This document shows, in pieces, positions 11,126-24,010 of a stretch of 64,000 bases of DNA; positions within the stretch are counted from its first letter, which is position 1, and each line of letters opens with the position of its first letter. Source of the stretch: Rhypophila decipiens. Its lineage: Eukaryota; Ascomycota; Sordariomycetes; Sordariales; Naviculisporaceae. The position numbers and the translations under genes are program-made. The notes beneath the pieces are model-generated. The model did not search any database, had not been told where the DNA came from, and saw nothing but the letters and a program-made list of their open reading frames with translations. Where the stretch lies: the NCBI GenBank assembly GCA_033297075.1, contig MU858213.1:21868-85867 (forward strand), given 5' to 3'.

Positions 11126-11964
11126 TCAACCCTCAAAGTCGAGCTCCTTATAGTATCTGTAGAGCCCATTCGAGTAATTTTGTCTCCTCTCACTCTCCAG
11201 ATACTTTTTGATATTCGGTCTTTCCTTTACAGCGTTGTACAAAGCAAACACCTTTCCATACTTGCCCTCCCTCTCTGCCTTTTTTGTCGCCTTGGGAAAC
11301 ATGAACTTGACGCCATCGACACACTATGGATGAGCATTACCGGGTTAGTAGCACGTTTTGAGATAGAGGTATGAGTGACGGAACGAAGGTGAGAACATAC
11401 CTGAAAGAGCACCAAATCGGCAACCGTTAGACGTCCTCCATACAACCATCTACCGCTCCCTGCACTCTTGCTTCCCAACACGCGTTCAAAGTATGCCAGA
11501 AATTTGGGCAGACGGTTCTTGACCCAGTCCTCGCTCCTCCTGAGGCTCTCCTCCTTTTGATCTTCATAGTACAACGACACAGCAATAGGATGGTGGCAAT
11601 CGTGCACCTCGTTGCTCAATCCATCCAAGGCCGTCAGAACCAGCTCATTGACCTTCCATTTTCCTGTTGGGTCAGTCTTGGGATCCGGCAAGAGGCCGAG
11701 CTGCTCGCCCAGGTAGAGTACGATATTTGGCGTCTGGCTGATGACGAGGTTGTTCTCTTCATCGCGGAGGACAGGCGGTGCCAGAATGGGCGGGTTGACG
11801 CCGTCGTCGGGGACGCCTCCGCTGATATGCGAGATTACCTCGTTGACGCCCTCGGAGGTCTGGGCCGTGTCGGTGTATGAGACCCCGGCTTCTTCCAAGA
11901 CAAGCCGGACATGCTCTCCGCGGCCGGGGAAGCCAGGCCAGTAGATGAGGTGATATTGTGCCAT
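11126..11964 (-). CDS. Glutathione S-transferase
   Basis: Two exons, 11964-11401 and 11323-11126, joined across a GTATGT...CATAG intron containing CTAAC, give 253 residues. The N-terminal thioredoxin-like domain begins Y-W-P-G-F-P-G-R-G-E-H-V-R and has the glutathione-binding S-Q-T-P-N-I-V-L-Y-L-G stretch (a variant of the usual E-S-x-A-I). The C-terminal helical domain includes G-G-R-L-T-V-A-D-L-V-L-F-Q-C-V-D-G and ends F-P-K-A...R-Y-Y-K-E-L-D-F. Such proteins conjugate glutathione to electrophiles in the cytosol. It fits the sigma/alpha/mu-like fungal GSTs with a Tyr near the N-terminus. Substrate unknown; no biosynthetic cluster is visible around it. Confidence 0.92.
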
Positions 11965-14843
<2,879 letters not shown>

Positions 14844-15008
14844 GATGGACATGTGCCACCGTCAAGGATGATGTGTGTGAATAGGGGGTCCGGGACAGAG
14901 GTTCCATTGTTGTCTTGTCTGAGACTGAGAGAAGGTCAAGCAGTTGGTAACAGCTAAGAACATGCTCGTAGGGGTACAATTTATAACAAGAAATAAGTAT
15001 CAAAGTAG

Positions 15009-16243
15009 TCACCGCGCAAGACGTTTACCCGGAGAAGGACCTTCGTTGTTCAATGGCTTCGCTGAACGGCCACTGATCGACGGATTGTCCATCCATGAAC
15101 ACCAAGGTATCCACACCTGCACCGCGCCGAGCACGGTAGCCGCGATCCCAAACAGAATAGCAAACAACAGGCCCAGAAGACCCCACCACGTAGTCCATCG
15201 AGGGCTTTTCCGCTTTTCGGAGAACTTCTCGATCCTGGTCGCTGGGGTCGGGTTATCAATCTCCTTCCACAAGTCTTCTAACCGCCCGCCCCAGTGTGGG
15301 AATTTCTTGTATAAGAGCTCAATCGTATCTGGACTTCTGGCGTCCCGAGGCTCATTGTGTGGTAGTGAGAATGTTGAATATGCCGACCCGAAGGCAGAGT
15401 CTTGCTTGATCGCTTCCCTGAGGGTTGTTCGTGATGCCTCATTGGAGAACAGTAAACCGTAGGTGGCCAGAGTTTCTATAAGAAGTGCAGCTGGAAGAGC
15501 GCCCCTGCAAACAACATAAAGTGTCAGTAAATGACGTGCTGGATGGTGTAACGACGTTTGGGCAGGAATAATCTCCTGGTTACTAACATGGCCAGGGAAC
15601 TCGCCGTATCTTGATCTAGCTCCGGCTTGTCTTTGGACAAAGCCTCCAAGCACATTTTGATATAACAGGGATATCGAAAAATATAGACCTTCTTCCATTC
15701 GGTGAGAAGTATTAGATGGTCGCTTAGCCTATTCGTCCACTCGATGGTAAGTCGAGAGTCGTTCTTGAGGGAATCAGCAGATAGTCTCGCCGATGATATG
15801 ACAGTGTTCCGCACCGCCTCGTCTGCTGGAATGGGGTATCGCGGATATACTCGGTCGACAAACTCTATCAGACTTTCACCGTTCCTCCATTCGGGCATGA
15901 AAACATCGCCGGCGTAGGTGCCCGGAGTCTTACAACTCGTCCCCAGCATGATACGGACACCCAGATCTAGAGCTGCCGAGGTCAGTCCGTCGTTTGATGA
16001 CATCATCGTGTGTTTTGGTTGGTATGCGCTGGTTTTGAGCAGATTAAATATTTCAATTGCTGGGTCGTGCGGTGGTATTGGTGGAGGGATTATGATCAGA
16101 GATGACTTCATTTCGTTTTTATAGTGGTCGAAATAGGGCTTCAACTTGTTTGCTGGGACGAGACCACCTGCGCCAAAGACCTGAATGATCCTCTCCCTCG
16201 TCTGATCATCGAGATCTTGGTTGACATTGTGTACGGGTGCCAT
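15009..16243 (-). CDS. Unknown protein with C-terminal transmembrane anchor
   Basis: The readable 3' part of a minus-strand gene. Exon 16243-15588 joins 15504-15009 through GTTAGT...TTTGCAG; this donor is the one that restores frame. From the ATG at 16243 it encodes 383 residues. The body is helical with no catalytic motif I recognise. One strong transmembrane helix lies about 60 residues from the end (W-W-G-L-L-G-L-L-F-A-I-L-F-G-I), preceded by R-W-T-T. I believe similar proteins are common in Sordariomycetes, but cannot name the family. The true start is probably further upstream, because the same frame is open again at 16376-16670. Head-to-head with the GDSG protein gene. Confidence 0.65.
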
Positions 16244-16670
16244 CAAGGAGTTAGACTCGAAGTCAGTTGGCCGTTCGCGATGTGTTGGCCAACGCCAATT
16301 GAAGAGTCTCGAGACATGTTTTCAACCTGCCACAATAGCATCTTGCGGTGCTTCCAAGCAGTGCCAAGGTCCCTGTTAATAACAACCAATGACGGTGGCA
16401 CATAGGACATGCACCAGAATCTGCCTTGAAAAGCCACAAGTTTCAGCTCGCTTATCTCGAAGAAACGGAGCCCAATCATCATGCTCTTGCTTCTGCACTT
16501 TGACCCCTTCATGTTTTGATGAATTTTCTGGTGTGGTGTGCGGAAAAACCGAGCCAACCTCATGTATCAACTGGGGGTCGCCATTCCGGGACCAGAGGTC
16601 CAAACAGGAATGTGTGCAAGCTGGCACATTCTGCATGAGTAGCAACTTCACCCCGCTGAGTATTTTATCA
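16244..16670 (-). pseudogene. Probable 5' extension of the anchored protein, with frame breaks
   Basis: Coding-like text continues upstream of the previous feature in three steps. The segment from about 16670 to 16376 (G-D-P-Q-L-I-H-E-V-G, D-D-W-A-P-F, C-G-F-S-R-Q) is in the same frame as the downstream exon. From about 16380 to 16320 the protein-like text (N-R-D-L-G-T-A-W-K-H-R-K-M-L-L-W-Q) is in another frame. It then returns to the first frame (H-R-E-R-P-T-D-F-E-S-N-S-L) leading into the ATG at 16243. One extra base near 16378 and one missing base near 16318 would explain this. No GT-AG intron I tried fixes both. Either the gene is damaged or the sequence has two errors. Confidence 0.4.
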
Positions 16671-16701
16671 TCCTACCTCTTCTCGGCGACCCGGCTTGAG
16701 C

Positions 16702-19035
16702 ATGTCGACAATCGTACAAGCTTCGGACTCTGCGCCATCCATCGAGTTGGTAAAGAACAAAGAGAAGAAAGCAATACTTACTCTCAAGGGGGCACCAAGG
16801 CTTGAGGGACTTTGGTCGTTCATGCGCGATGTTGGGTGGCACCCAAGTACTCGAGATAACAGGAACGATGATCCAACTCGGTTCCAGAGCAACACCGGAG
16901 CACCTGTTACTGTTGATAGCAGTATCAATCATGCTCCGCAGCAGGGCGTCAACGTGGTGCCGACCAGTCCGGACAAGACATCAACATCTCGGAATGGAAC
17001 TGTCGGACCACTAGGACAGACAGCCCCGGCAATAGCTGATGTTACTCAATCGTTACAATCAGAGTCTACACAGCCACAGCCATGCGGTAGTAATACCGAA
17101 AGCCCTGAGCTTGCAATCATGCCTATCTCTCATGCCGAATCTCCGCCCACCGGTGCCGAGGTCGCGAGCAACCACGGCCAAGGTCCAGGGCTCCTTGATG
17201 TCCAAATTCGATACACGATCAGAGAAAGACTTGAACAACTCGAATTTGCGTCCAAGCTGGGACTCAAAGCCGACATGTCGGCCGACTTCATGCCCGAAGA
17301 AATGCAGATGCTGAGAGATTTCAGCACCGAGATTGAGCACAAGCGCCTAACATGGTTCCACGGCAGCTGCTGTCCGACAGTGATCTTTCGCCTAGTTGCT
17401 CTGAAGAAGGCCTCTCGTGAAGGAGAGAGTGTATCATCTGAAAGTACCGAGGAGGGAACGGGCATTACCATCATAGGTCTACACTCGGAAGATCAGATTC
17501 GGGGATTCCACAAGGTCATGTCCAAGAAGCATATCCCTGAACGATACTCGCCCCTCAGGCTATGCTACGACACTGCTCAACTCCAAATGCTTTCAAGAAT
17601 AGTAGCGGAGAAGTACGAGTACGGCGAGTTGGGAGTGGGTCTGACATTATGCGGGACCCAGATTGTCACGGAAAGACAGATGGAGGATACCAAATGGACG
17701 TCGACGATTGGTGGAATCATCGCAGTGGACAACGAACTCTTTGCCATTACATCCTCGCATAGGCCATCTGAAAACCTTGATCGCTCCTCGAACTTGGACT
17801 CGTCGGACTCAAGCACCGCGGTTGAGTCAGACTATCACGAAGACGTCAAACCAGCCCTGATACTCGACTATCCATCTTATGAAGGGGACAGAAGCATAAA
17901 AAAGTCCACTCGCAAACCGATGATCTTCCCCGACCTTCCTACTAGAGTTTCAACGACTGAGGAGAGTGGTGACGACCAGGACTGGCGGTTGATACCAATC
18001 TCACAAAGCCACTGCTTGCCAAATTCTTTTCAATATTTGGGCAGAGACGTGAATTTCATGCTTGGATCCCGAGACTTCATCATGGAGTCCTCAGCCGGAG
18101 CAGGGGAAGGGAGTAGCCGCTTGAATGCTACTAGTACTGCCTACATAACCGACCGGCCACCTCAACGGACTGGCTCGCGGGAATGTCGCTATCTTGACAA
18201 GTACAAGCAGCCCGCCAACGTATGGGACCTTGCTTCCTTGCCCAAGCTTCCTTTCGACAGGCAAGGGACGACTGCCACAGAGGTATGGGTAGTTACTCTC
18301 AAGGGATCACGACTTCAGACGGGTGATTCCGGAGCATGGGTGATAGACGAGCGTGGCTTGGTGGTCGGGGCGGTGACAGCAGCGTCCGGAAGTGACGTGT
18401 ATATCACCCCATTCCATCTTCAAAAACGGGAAATAGAGAAGACGCAACCTACAAATCACAGAAATGTGAGCCTGCCCTCTCCTCTTCAGTGTTTCCTCGA
18501 GCTAGCCAGCTCCCAGAAGGAAACTCTATCGGTGCGTGATGGCTACGTTTCAGCCGCTATCTCCTCCGCTGTGCTGGAGGCTTCCATGAGAACGGATTCA
18601 TTGGCCTTGGCTTTGTTCAGGGCCCGAGAACTAAGAATCACGGAGACGGAGGAGAGTAGAGAGTCGTTGAGAAACGTTCTAGGGCTGTACGGAAATGGGA
18701 TCCGGCAATTCCTTTCGCTTGAAGAACCGCAGTCAGCCAGCGTACTTCACGGGCGTAATGACGACCAGATTATGCGTGATCTGAGAAGAATGTACCGCTC
18801 GGCATGTAGGGAAATTCGTGATCCGGAAGTTGCCGGCGCTGATGCTCACCACTCGGGACCTCAACGTGAGAGCCCTAGGCCAATAAAGATCAAAGGCGAT
18901 ACTGAGCCCGCGATTAAATTGGCGGATGGAGGCATGGAGTCTACACCCGCCGACGCAGAAAAGCAAGGGAATACGGACCCAGAACCACCAAGCGAGGAGA
19001 ACGTGGACAGGAAGTTGGTACCTTCATTACGCTGA
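16702..19035 (+). CDS. Large protein with trypsin-fold-like GDSG segment
   Basis: Uninterrupted 777-residue protein from the ATG at 16702. The first 170 residues are low-complexity Ser/Thr/Pro/Gln. A helical, charged region follows (about 175-220). Residues 340-570 look like a divergent S1 chymotrypsin-type protease: G-G-I-I-A-V-D-N-E-L-F-A-I-T-S-S-H with H353, and the hallmark T-G-D-S-G-A-W-V around S543 followed by G-x-V-x-G-A-V-T-A. The usual T-A-A-H-C is degenerate and no clear Asp is visible, so activity is uncertain. The tail is acidic and disordered. It starts about 30 bp from the coding-like end of the minus-strand membrane-protein gene. Membrane segments just downstream may belong to it. 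Confidence 0.7.
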   Translation: MSTIVQASDSAPSIELVKNKEKKAILTLKGAPRLEGLWSFMRDVGWHPSTRDNRNDDPTRFQSNTGAPVTVDSSINHAPQQGVNVVPTSPDKTSTSRNGTVGPLGQTAPAIADVTQSLQSESTQPQPCGSNTESPELAIMPISHAESPPTGAEVASNHGQGPGLLDVQIRYTIRERLEQLEFASKLGLKADMSADFMPEEMQMLRDFSTEIEHKRLTWFHGSCCPTVIFRLVALKKASREGESVSSESTEEGTGITIIGLHSEDQIRGFHKVMSKKHIPERYSPLRLCYDTAQLQMLSRIVAEKYEYGELGVGLTLCGTQIVTERQMEDTKWTSTIGGIIAVDNELFAITSSHRPSENLDRSSNLDSSDSSTAVESDYHEDVKPALILDYPSYEGDRSIKKSTRKPMIFPDLPTRVSTTEESGDDQDWRLIPISQSHCLPNSFQYLGRDVNFMLGSRDFIMESSAGAGEGSSRLNATSTAYITDRPPQRTGSRECRYLDKYKQPANVWDLASLPKLPFDRQGTTATEVWVVTLKGSRLQTGDSGAWVIDERGLVVGAVTAASGSDVYITPFHLQKREIEKTQPTNHRNVSLPSPLQCFLELASSQKETLSVRDGYVSAAISSAVLEASMRTDSLALALFRARELRITETEESRESLRNVLGLYGNGIRQFLSLEEPQSASVLHGRNDDQIMRDLRRMYRSACREIRDPEVAGADAHHSGPQRESPRPIKIKGDTEPAIKLADGGMESTPADAEKQGNTDPEPPSEENVDRKLVPSLR

Positions 19036-19038
19036 CCG

Positions 19039-20205
19039 TACCCATTCTTAGTCTTCCTCCTGAGAGTTACGGTCCTATGAGCATAGTCGGGGGTATTTGC
19101 GCTGGGCTGGTGATTGCCAGCAGGGAAGACGACGTCATAGATACCCCTGTGGGCGCGTGCATAGCGGTCGGGGCTGCCCTTGCTATTCCACATATTATAT
19201 GGCGGTTATGGGGGAAAGCTGTGATTGGCTTTGGGATCAGACTCGGAGCGTATGAAGGTTTACGCTTTATTTGCTCTGTACTCATAGTCTTTACCATCGT
19301 TATTTTTCGGCTTCCGTTTGCTACAGCTGTCGGTTCATATGTCCTGGGAGGCATAAGTTCTAAAAGTCAGTTATTGACCGACACGACGAAAGTTCTGGGT
19401 ATGTGCATAGTACGGATACAGACTAACCACGTGCCTGAGAACAGATCGGAATACCTTATTTACTTCCTAACTCGGAGCTGCTACCATATATCTACTCGAC
19501 TTGGTAGTAGGTCCCCAGCTAGGGTGGAACACTCGCGGAGGCATACTATGGCCATACCTCTGTAGACAAACAATTACGCGAAGAATGGCACTTCGGAGTC
19601 TACTAACCATATTCTACTGTGTTTCTCGAGACACTCTGGCGGCGTTTATATTTGTCAACATCGCTAATAACACAAGTTTGTTCCTCTTCCACCCCTACCA
19701 TTCACCATGGGTCTTCAGACCATTACCTTGAGGGTTTTACGCTGACCATCTAACAATGTACAAACTCGGGTGTCTATCTGGTAAACATATGTACAGCAGC
19801 TCTAGCCGGTGCTGTGTTCTCCATCGTCTTCTCTCCGGACCTGTTGAGGTGGTGGCATTATGGCTCACGGCTCGGATGTTTCCCGGCTTATTGGAAAAAT
19901 ACAAGCGGGAGGAAGGGCGAGGGGAAGAGCTGGAGGAAGAGCGGGAAGAAAACATGTCAAAGCCAGGCTGGATTCTTTACATGTTGTTACCTATATTATC
20001 CTCGATATTCTCATTCTTCTGCCCTCGCAGGATATCACTATTGGAGAAAGCCATGGAGATTCTGAGAAAAAGGCACGGTACAAGCACCGCCCCGGGGTCT
20101 TCTTCATTTTGGGATATCCCACTATGGGAGCCCAGAACCTCAAGCGCGAGGAAAAACCCCAGTCCTGCTACTGGTGTTCAGGGGAGGTTGTTTGAGGGGC
20201 TCTAA
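19039..20205 (+). CDS. Multi-spanning membrane segment, gene model unresolved
   Basis: Immediately after the GDSG protein, coding-like hydrophobic text appears in a different frame. From the ATG at 19077 come three helices (G-G-I-C-A-G-L-V-I-A, A-C-I-A-V-G-A-A-L-A-I-P, F-I-C-S-V-L-I-V-F-T-I-V-I-F). After a probable intron (GTATGT at about 19399 to the AG near 19479) it continues L-L-D-L-V-V-G-P-Q-L-G-W-N-T-R-G-G. More hydrophobic text reaches about 19960, and a last segment ends at a TGA near 20196. I could not find one splice set keeping all parts in frame. This is either a separate membrane protein, the C-terminal part of the GDSG protein, or a decaying gene. Confidence 0.4.
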
Positions 20206-20430
20206 GAACCGGTCAACAATATTATAAGTCATACATGGTTCTAGTTCATACACGTTCACAAATTGGACTATTCACTGTGGAATTTATACTTTGGATTCTC
20301 CAATCAAGGCTTCATTATGACTTTTAACACGGCATCGGAGGATCTGCCTTCGATCAGAAAAGGCTATCAAGTAGGATTACCAGGAGTACAGAACTCATAC
20401 CGCACTCGTTCTTTCCAGTACTACCTCTGC

Positions 20431-21390
20431 TCAAAGTTTCAGTGCATCCTCATACACACTCGGATCAATAAACTTTTCCAGTTCCGCCCTCGACATTGCC
20501 GCTCTCTTGTCCGTCTTGGCAAGATACCGATCCTCCTTGACGAGATAATCCAGCAACACTCCATCCGTCAAGCTGGTCGGGCCCCAACGGTGATCCTCCC
20601 ACACGTTCCTCAACACAGGCACATCCACTTTAATACTCTTCGACACGCCGGGGTAGATCTTCTCAGGCTGGTCCCTGTACAGATCCAAAGTCTGATTCAG
20701 ATTCTTGACGTACTGCACGATCTTCTTGCGCATGGTCGGGTTCTTGAGGTCCTCGGCTTTTGCGTACAGACTGTACACCTCGCGGTAGACGGACGCGTTC
20801 TTGAATACTACCACGTTCGACTCGCCACCCACAGCTTCGATACCCAGCTCTACTGACGTCTCCCATACGCCAAAGGCGTCAATCTTTCGGGCTTTGAACT
20901 GGCTGGGAAAGGTATTGTCACCGCAGGGGGGGCGCATGCAGACCCCGCCGTTGACCTCGGTATAGTCGCCTGCCTTGAGACCGGCGCTTTCGAGGAGGGT
21001 GTGGACAAAGACTTGGGCCGAGGAGCCAGCGATTGTACCGATGCGCTTGCCCTTGAGGTCGGCGAGGGTTTTGATCCCAGCTGCTTTGTTCGCCACGAGG
21101 CGGTAAGCAACTTCGACGATGACATAGATGAGGCGGTAGTTCTTGTGGGTGGCGTATTGCTTTAGACCTTGTGTCTCGGCGTTGCCCGCTAGGTCGACGC
21201 TGCCTAGGGTTGCAATGCCGCCGTCGACGGTCGTGGCTGTGTCTGCTTTGAAGAGGTTTTTGTTGGTATAGTCTAGGGGTGTGCCTTCGATCCACAGTAT
21301 GTTGTAGGATACTTTGAAGCCGAGGACTTGTTGGGGAGACAGAAGAAGAGTCGCCGCGGCGCCGAAGCGCAAAAGTCCTTTTAGCTGCAT
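20431..21390 (-). CDS. Secreted SsuA/THI5-like solute-binding protein
   Basis: Intronless, 319 residues with a clear signal peptide (L-L-R-F-G-A-A-A-T-L-L-L...V-L-G-F). The fold is that of bacterial ABC-transporter substrate-binding proteins of the TauA/SsuA/NMT1-like type: Y-N-I-L-W-I-E-G near the start, L-K-G-K-R-I-G-T-I-A-G-S-S-A-Q-V-F after about 110 residues, G-L-K-A-G-D-Y and an A-R-K-I-D-A-F-G-V-W segment. In bacteria these deliver sulfonates, taurine or pyrimidine precursors to a permease; fungi lack that transporter type, so the role here is unknown. It lacks the Cys-rich CCCFC motif of the fungal thiamine enzyme THI5/NMT1. Absence of introns and the bacterial fold hint at horizontal transfer. 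A TATA-like ATATATA lies about 74 bp upstream. Confidence 0.8.
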   Translation of the reverse strand: MQLKGLLRFGAAATLLLSPQQVLGFKVSYNILWIEGTPLDYTNKNLFKADTATTVDGGIATLGSVDLAGNAETQGLKQYATHKNYRLIYVIVEVAYRLVANKAAGIKTLADLKGKRIGTIAGSSAQVFVHTLLESAGLKAGDYTEVNGGVCMRPPCGDNTFPSQFKARKIDAFGVWETSVELGIEAVGGESNVVVFKNASVYREVYSLYAKAEDLKNPTMRKKIVQYVKNLNQTLDLYRDQPEKIYPGVSKSIKVDVPVLRNVWEDHRWGPTSLTDGVLLDYLVKEDRYLAKTDKRAAMSRAELEKFIDPSVYEDALKL

Positions 21391-22501
21391 CGTGTCTTGT
21401 TTGAGATGAGAGATGGCTGTCTAAAACATCATCGGCCGTTTTCACGTTTCCGCACTCCTTGCCATATATACCTACCCACTTATATAACTCACTTCATTCC
21501 CAACGGTATTGCAGATCCACTTACATCGTTCACCGATCCGGGCCAAGACCCCGTGCTCAGACACAATATTCATATCTCCAGAACAGGTTAACACGCCGAG
21601 TCGAAGCTACGGAAACATGAGCTATACTACTACGTCCGTAAGATAGAAATGGGGTGGCAATATGACGTCCTGACTGTTGGCGCACCGGTAGATACTATAG
21701 GTAGTCGCCTGGGTAACGCTATTGGTTCCTATCCACATACTGTTGGTCGTAGCAGAGGAGCGGTACCTACCAATTCATCCGTCCAGAGTATCATCCTGAC
21801 CAACCTCGCCCATCCCCTGAGACATCATATTAAAATATCCGGGAACGCTACCTAACGGGATGTTGGCCTCTACCCGCCCCGCATTCTGATTTTTCTTGGC
21901 AATATCAGATATTGTTTCGGCAGAGCGCTTTGTATGAGTGCAGCGGCTGTTTAATGACGCAGGGCGGAATCCCCCCTTCTTGATATCAACTATGCTTACT
22001 CATGTTTCATTTCCGCGAGGTATGACCTATTTCAGCTATAACAAGATGTTCGCGTCATGAGGTCGGATAATGTGGCTGTTGCTCTAGGGATGAATACGTC
22101 GGGAACAGAAAAGGGTTGAACAGCGAAGAGGATGGTTCGGCAAGCAAAGACATGCCTTTTTCTCGCGTAGTACAATCGCGATCAGAAACTCCGTGAAAGT
22201 TTGATCATGGGATTGCCCCGGGCAGACTGGACGTGCTGAGCATTGCGCCGCAGAACTATTCCTTGATGTTCCCAGCCTTTTGGGGGGACCTCTCAGTGCA
22301 GCGGGTGCATGTGTCTGGTGCAGGCTTGGAAAGACCTGCCCGGGGACAGACATCGGGTTCATGAATGGGAAATGGAATACATTAAACACGATCGTTACTG
22401 ACCAGTTACAAGGCGCGGTATACTGTGCCTAGAATGAGTACATGCCCAGATCGTCATTCTTTGCCCCTGAACCAAGGCTTGGTGCAAACAAATGCCAGAA
22501 G
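21391..22501. other. Spacer, no gene seen
   Basis: Holds the promoter of the solute-binding protein (ATATATA at 21464-21470) and the 3' flank of the first Nudix gene. The short open frames show no family features. Confidence 0.5.
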
Positions 22502-23329
22502 CTACTCCACCACCGCCTCCTTTCTGAGTCTGAAAGCTTCTAAAATCAAGTGCCCCAAATGCTCACTAGTGAGCTCTAATAGCTTCTCCTTCCCCTCTTC
22601 GTCCCCGTCAGCCCTGAGATTTAAAATTTCCTCCTCACTAGCCCAGACATAGTCCTGATGCTCCCATGGATTAAGCTTCAGCTCATCCAGATCATCAACC
22701 TCAACCTCAAAGACATAGCGACGAAAGACCCTGGTCTTTGTACTATTACTAAAGACGAACCCCTCTTGTCCATCCGGACCAACAACCAATCTCACCAGAC
22801 GCTTGGCCATGAACCCCGTCTCCTCCCATAGCTCTCTCGCCACAGCTTGTGTGATAGTGGCGTCCTTTTCGGGATTATTAGACACTACGCCGCTGGGGAT
22901 TTCCCATTTGTCAGGGAGCGAGTCGGTCTTTGCGCGCTGGATCAACAGGACGCGGATGGGTTGAGCCTGATCACTATCACCACCACTCCGAGGGCATTTG
23001 AAGACCAGCGCACCGACAGCGACCCCGTCCAGCACGGGCGAGGGTGAAGTTGGTGGAGTTTGGCTTTTCAGGCGAGAAATAAACTCGCGGGCTGGAAGGT
23101 CGAAGCGGCTGATCGATTGGGAAATGGTGAGGGTTGAAAAGGAGGGTACCGGGCCTGGACGGGGAGTCTGGACGGGTTCCGGTGCCGGAGTGGCCATTGC
23201 TGTCCCAGAGAGTTTCTGGTAAGGACGATGTGGCTTCAGGCTAGCCACAACTGAGATACGAGGATTGAAGGCCAAGACTGGCGGTCTGCGCTGACCAGAC
23301 CAGGTTCTGAGAAGGTCAGAAAGTACCAT
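22502..23329 (-). CDS. Nudix hydrolase 1, possible mitochondrial presequence
   Basis: Intronless, 275 residues from the ATG at 23329, or 231 from the ATG at 23197. The Nudix core has R-V-L-L-I-Q-R-A, K-W-E-I-P-S-G and R-E-L-W-E-E-T-G-F. The first Glu of the usual G-x5-E-x7-R-E box is replaced: the spacing reads D-x8-R-E, a relaxation shared with the second Nudix gene at 26.4 kb. The 44-residue extension before the second ATG is rich in Arg, Ser and Pro with a single Asp near its start, as in mitochondrial presequences. Nudix enzymes cleave nucleoside diphosphates linked to another group; the substrate is not predictable here. Divergent from the HET gene 681 bp away. Confidence 0.88.
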   Translation of the reverse strand: MVLSDLLRTWSGQRRPPVLAFNPRISVVASLKPHRPYQKLSGTAMATPAPEPVQTPRPGPVPSFSTLTISQSISRFDLPAREFISRLKSQTPPTSPSPVLDGVAVGALVFKCPRSGGDSDQAQPIRVLLIQRAKTDSLPDKWEIPSGVVSNNPEKDATITQAVARELWEETGFMAKRLVRLVVGPDGQEGFVFSNSTKTRVFRRYVFEVEVDDLDELKLNPWEHQDYVWASEEEILNLRADGDEEGKEKLLELTSEHLGHLILEAFRLRKEAVVE

Positions 23330-24010
23330 GCTAGAATGCTTGTGGATAGGCCTCTAAACGTACCGTGTTGAGAGTCTGTAGAGGAAGAGGACTATTGTTC
23401 TTGACGAAGCAACCGCTCCATGAGTTTTGGAGGGCGAAGAATGTCAAAGCTGATGTTGCAGAATTAGATACTTTGTGAGGATGTGACAGGGATCAGACCA
23501 TGAGCATGCGCGTTCCAGATAGACAGTGGAAAGAAACGGAAATTCGGTGAATTCAAAGTCCGAATTGGGCGGCCAGCCATCCCCCTCCCGGTAGATGCCG
23601 AGAATATTCAGGATAAGGCCAGCAATTACAGCACACCATCCCGTCAACGCCACAGTTACGCTGCATTTCAGCTCACATCCTGCAATGACAGTCACAGAAT
23701 CGGAAACCCAATCGAACGGTTACCAGGCCAAAGGTCTAGAACCGGGGCTTTATCGCCCAGTGCGAGTGCACTGGCATGGCAAGCCAAGATATGAGGCTTT
23801 CATCCCCGCGCAGGCTCCGTGGGGGACTCTTTAAACTCGCAATTTGGCCGTGAAGGGCATTCTGCTTCTTGAACCAAACCTTAAGCTTGCACACCTGTCT
23901 GCTCTTTGAGCTGTTGAAAAGGAGACATATAAGTCTCTCTTCCGACTGCTACCGACATCATCCAGCTCCTTGGATTGCCATTTTAGAGACGTCTTCGACA
24001 GCGACAAACC
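23330..24010. promoter_or_regulatory. Bidirectional promoter, Nudix 1/HET
   Basis: This gap lies between divergent start codons. A TATA-like CATATAAG at 23926-23933 lies about 78 bp upstream of the HET ATG and sits inside a small inverted repeat (GAGAC and GTCTC arms, about 23922-23937). No gene seen. Confidence 0.45.

Noticed and set aside
20431..21390. Thiamine-pyrimidine synthase THI5/NMT1
   Set aside because: A signal peptide is present and the Cys-rich CCCFC motif is absent, so only the fold is shared.
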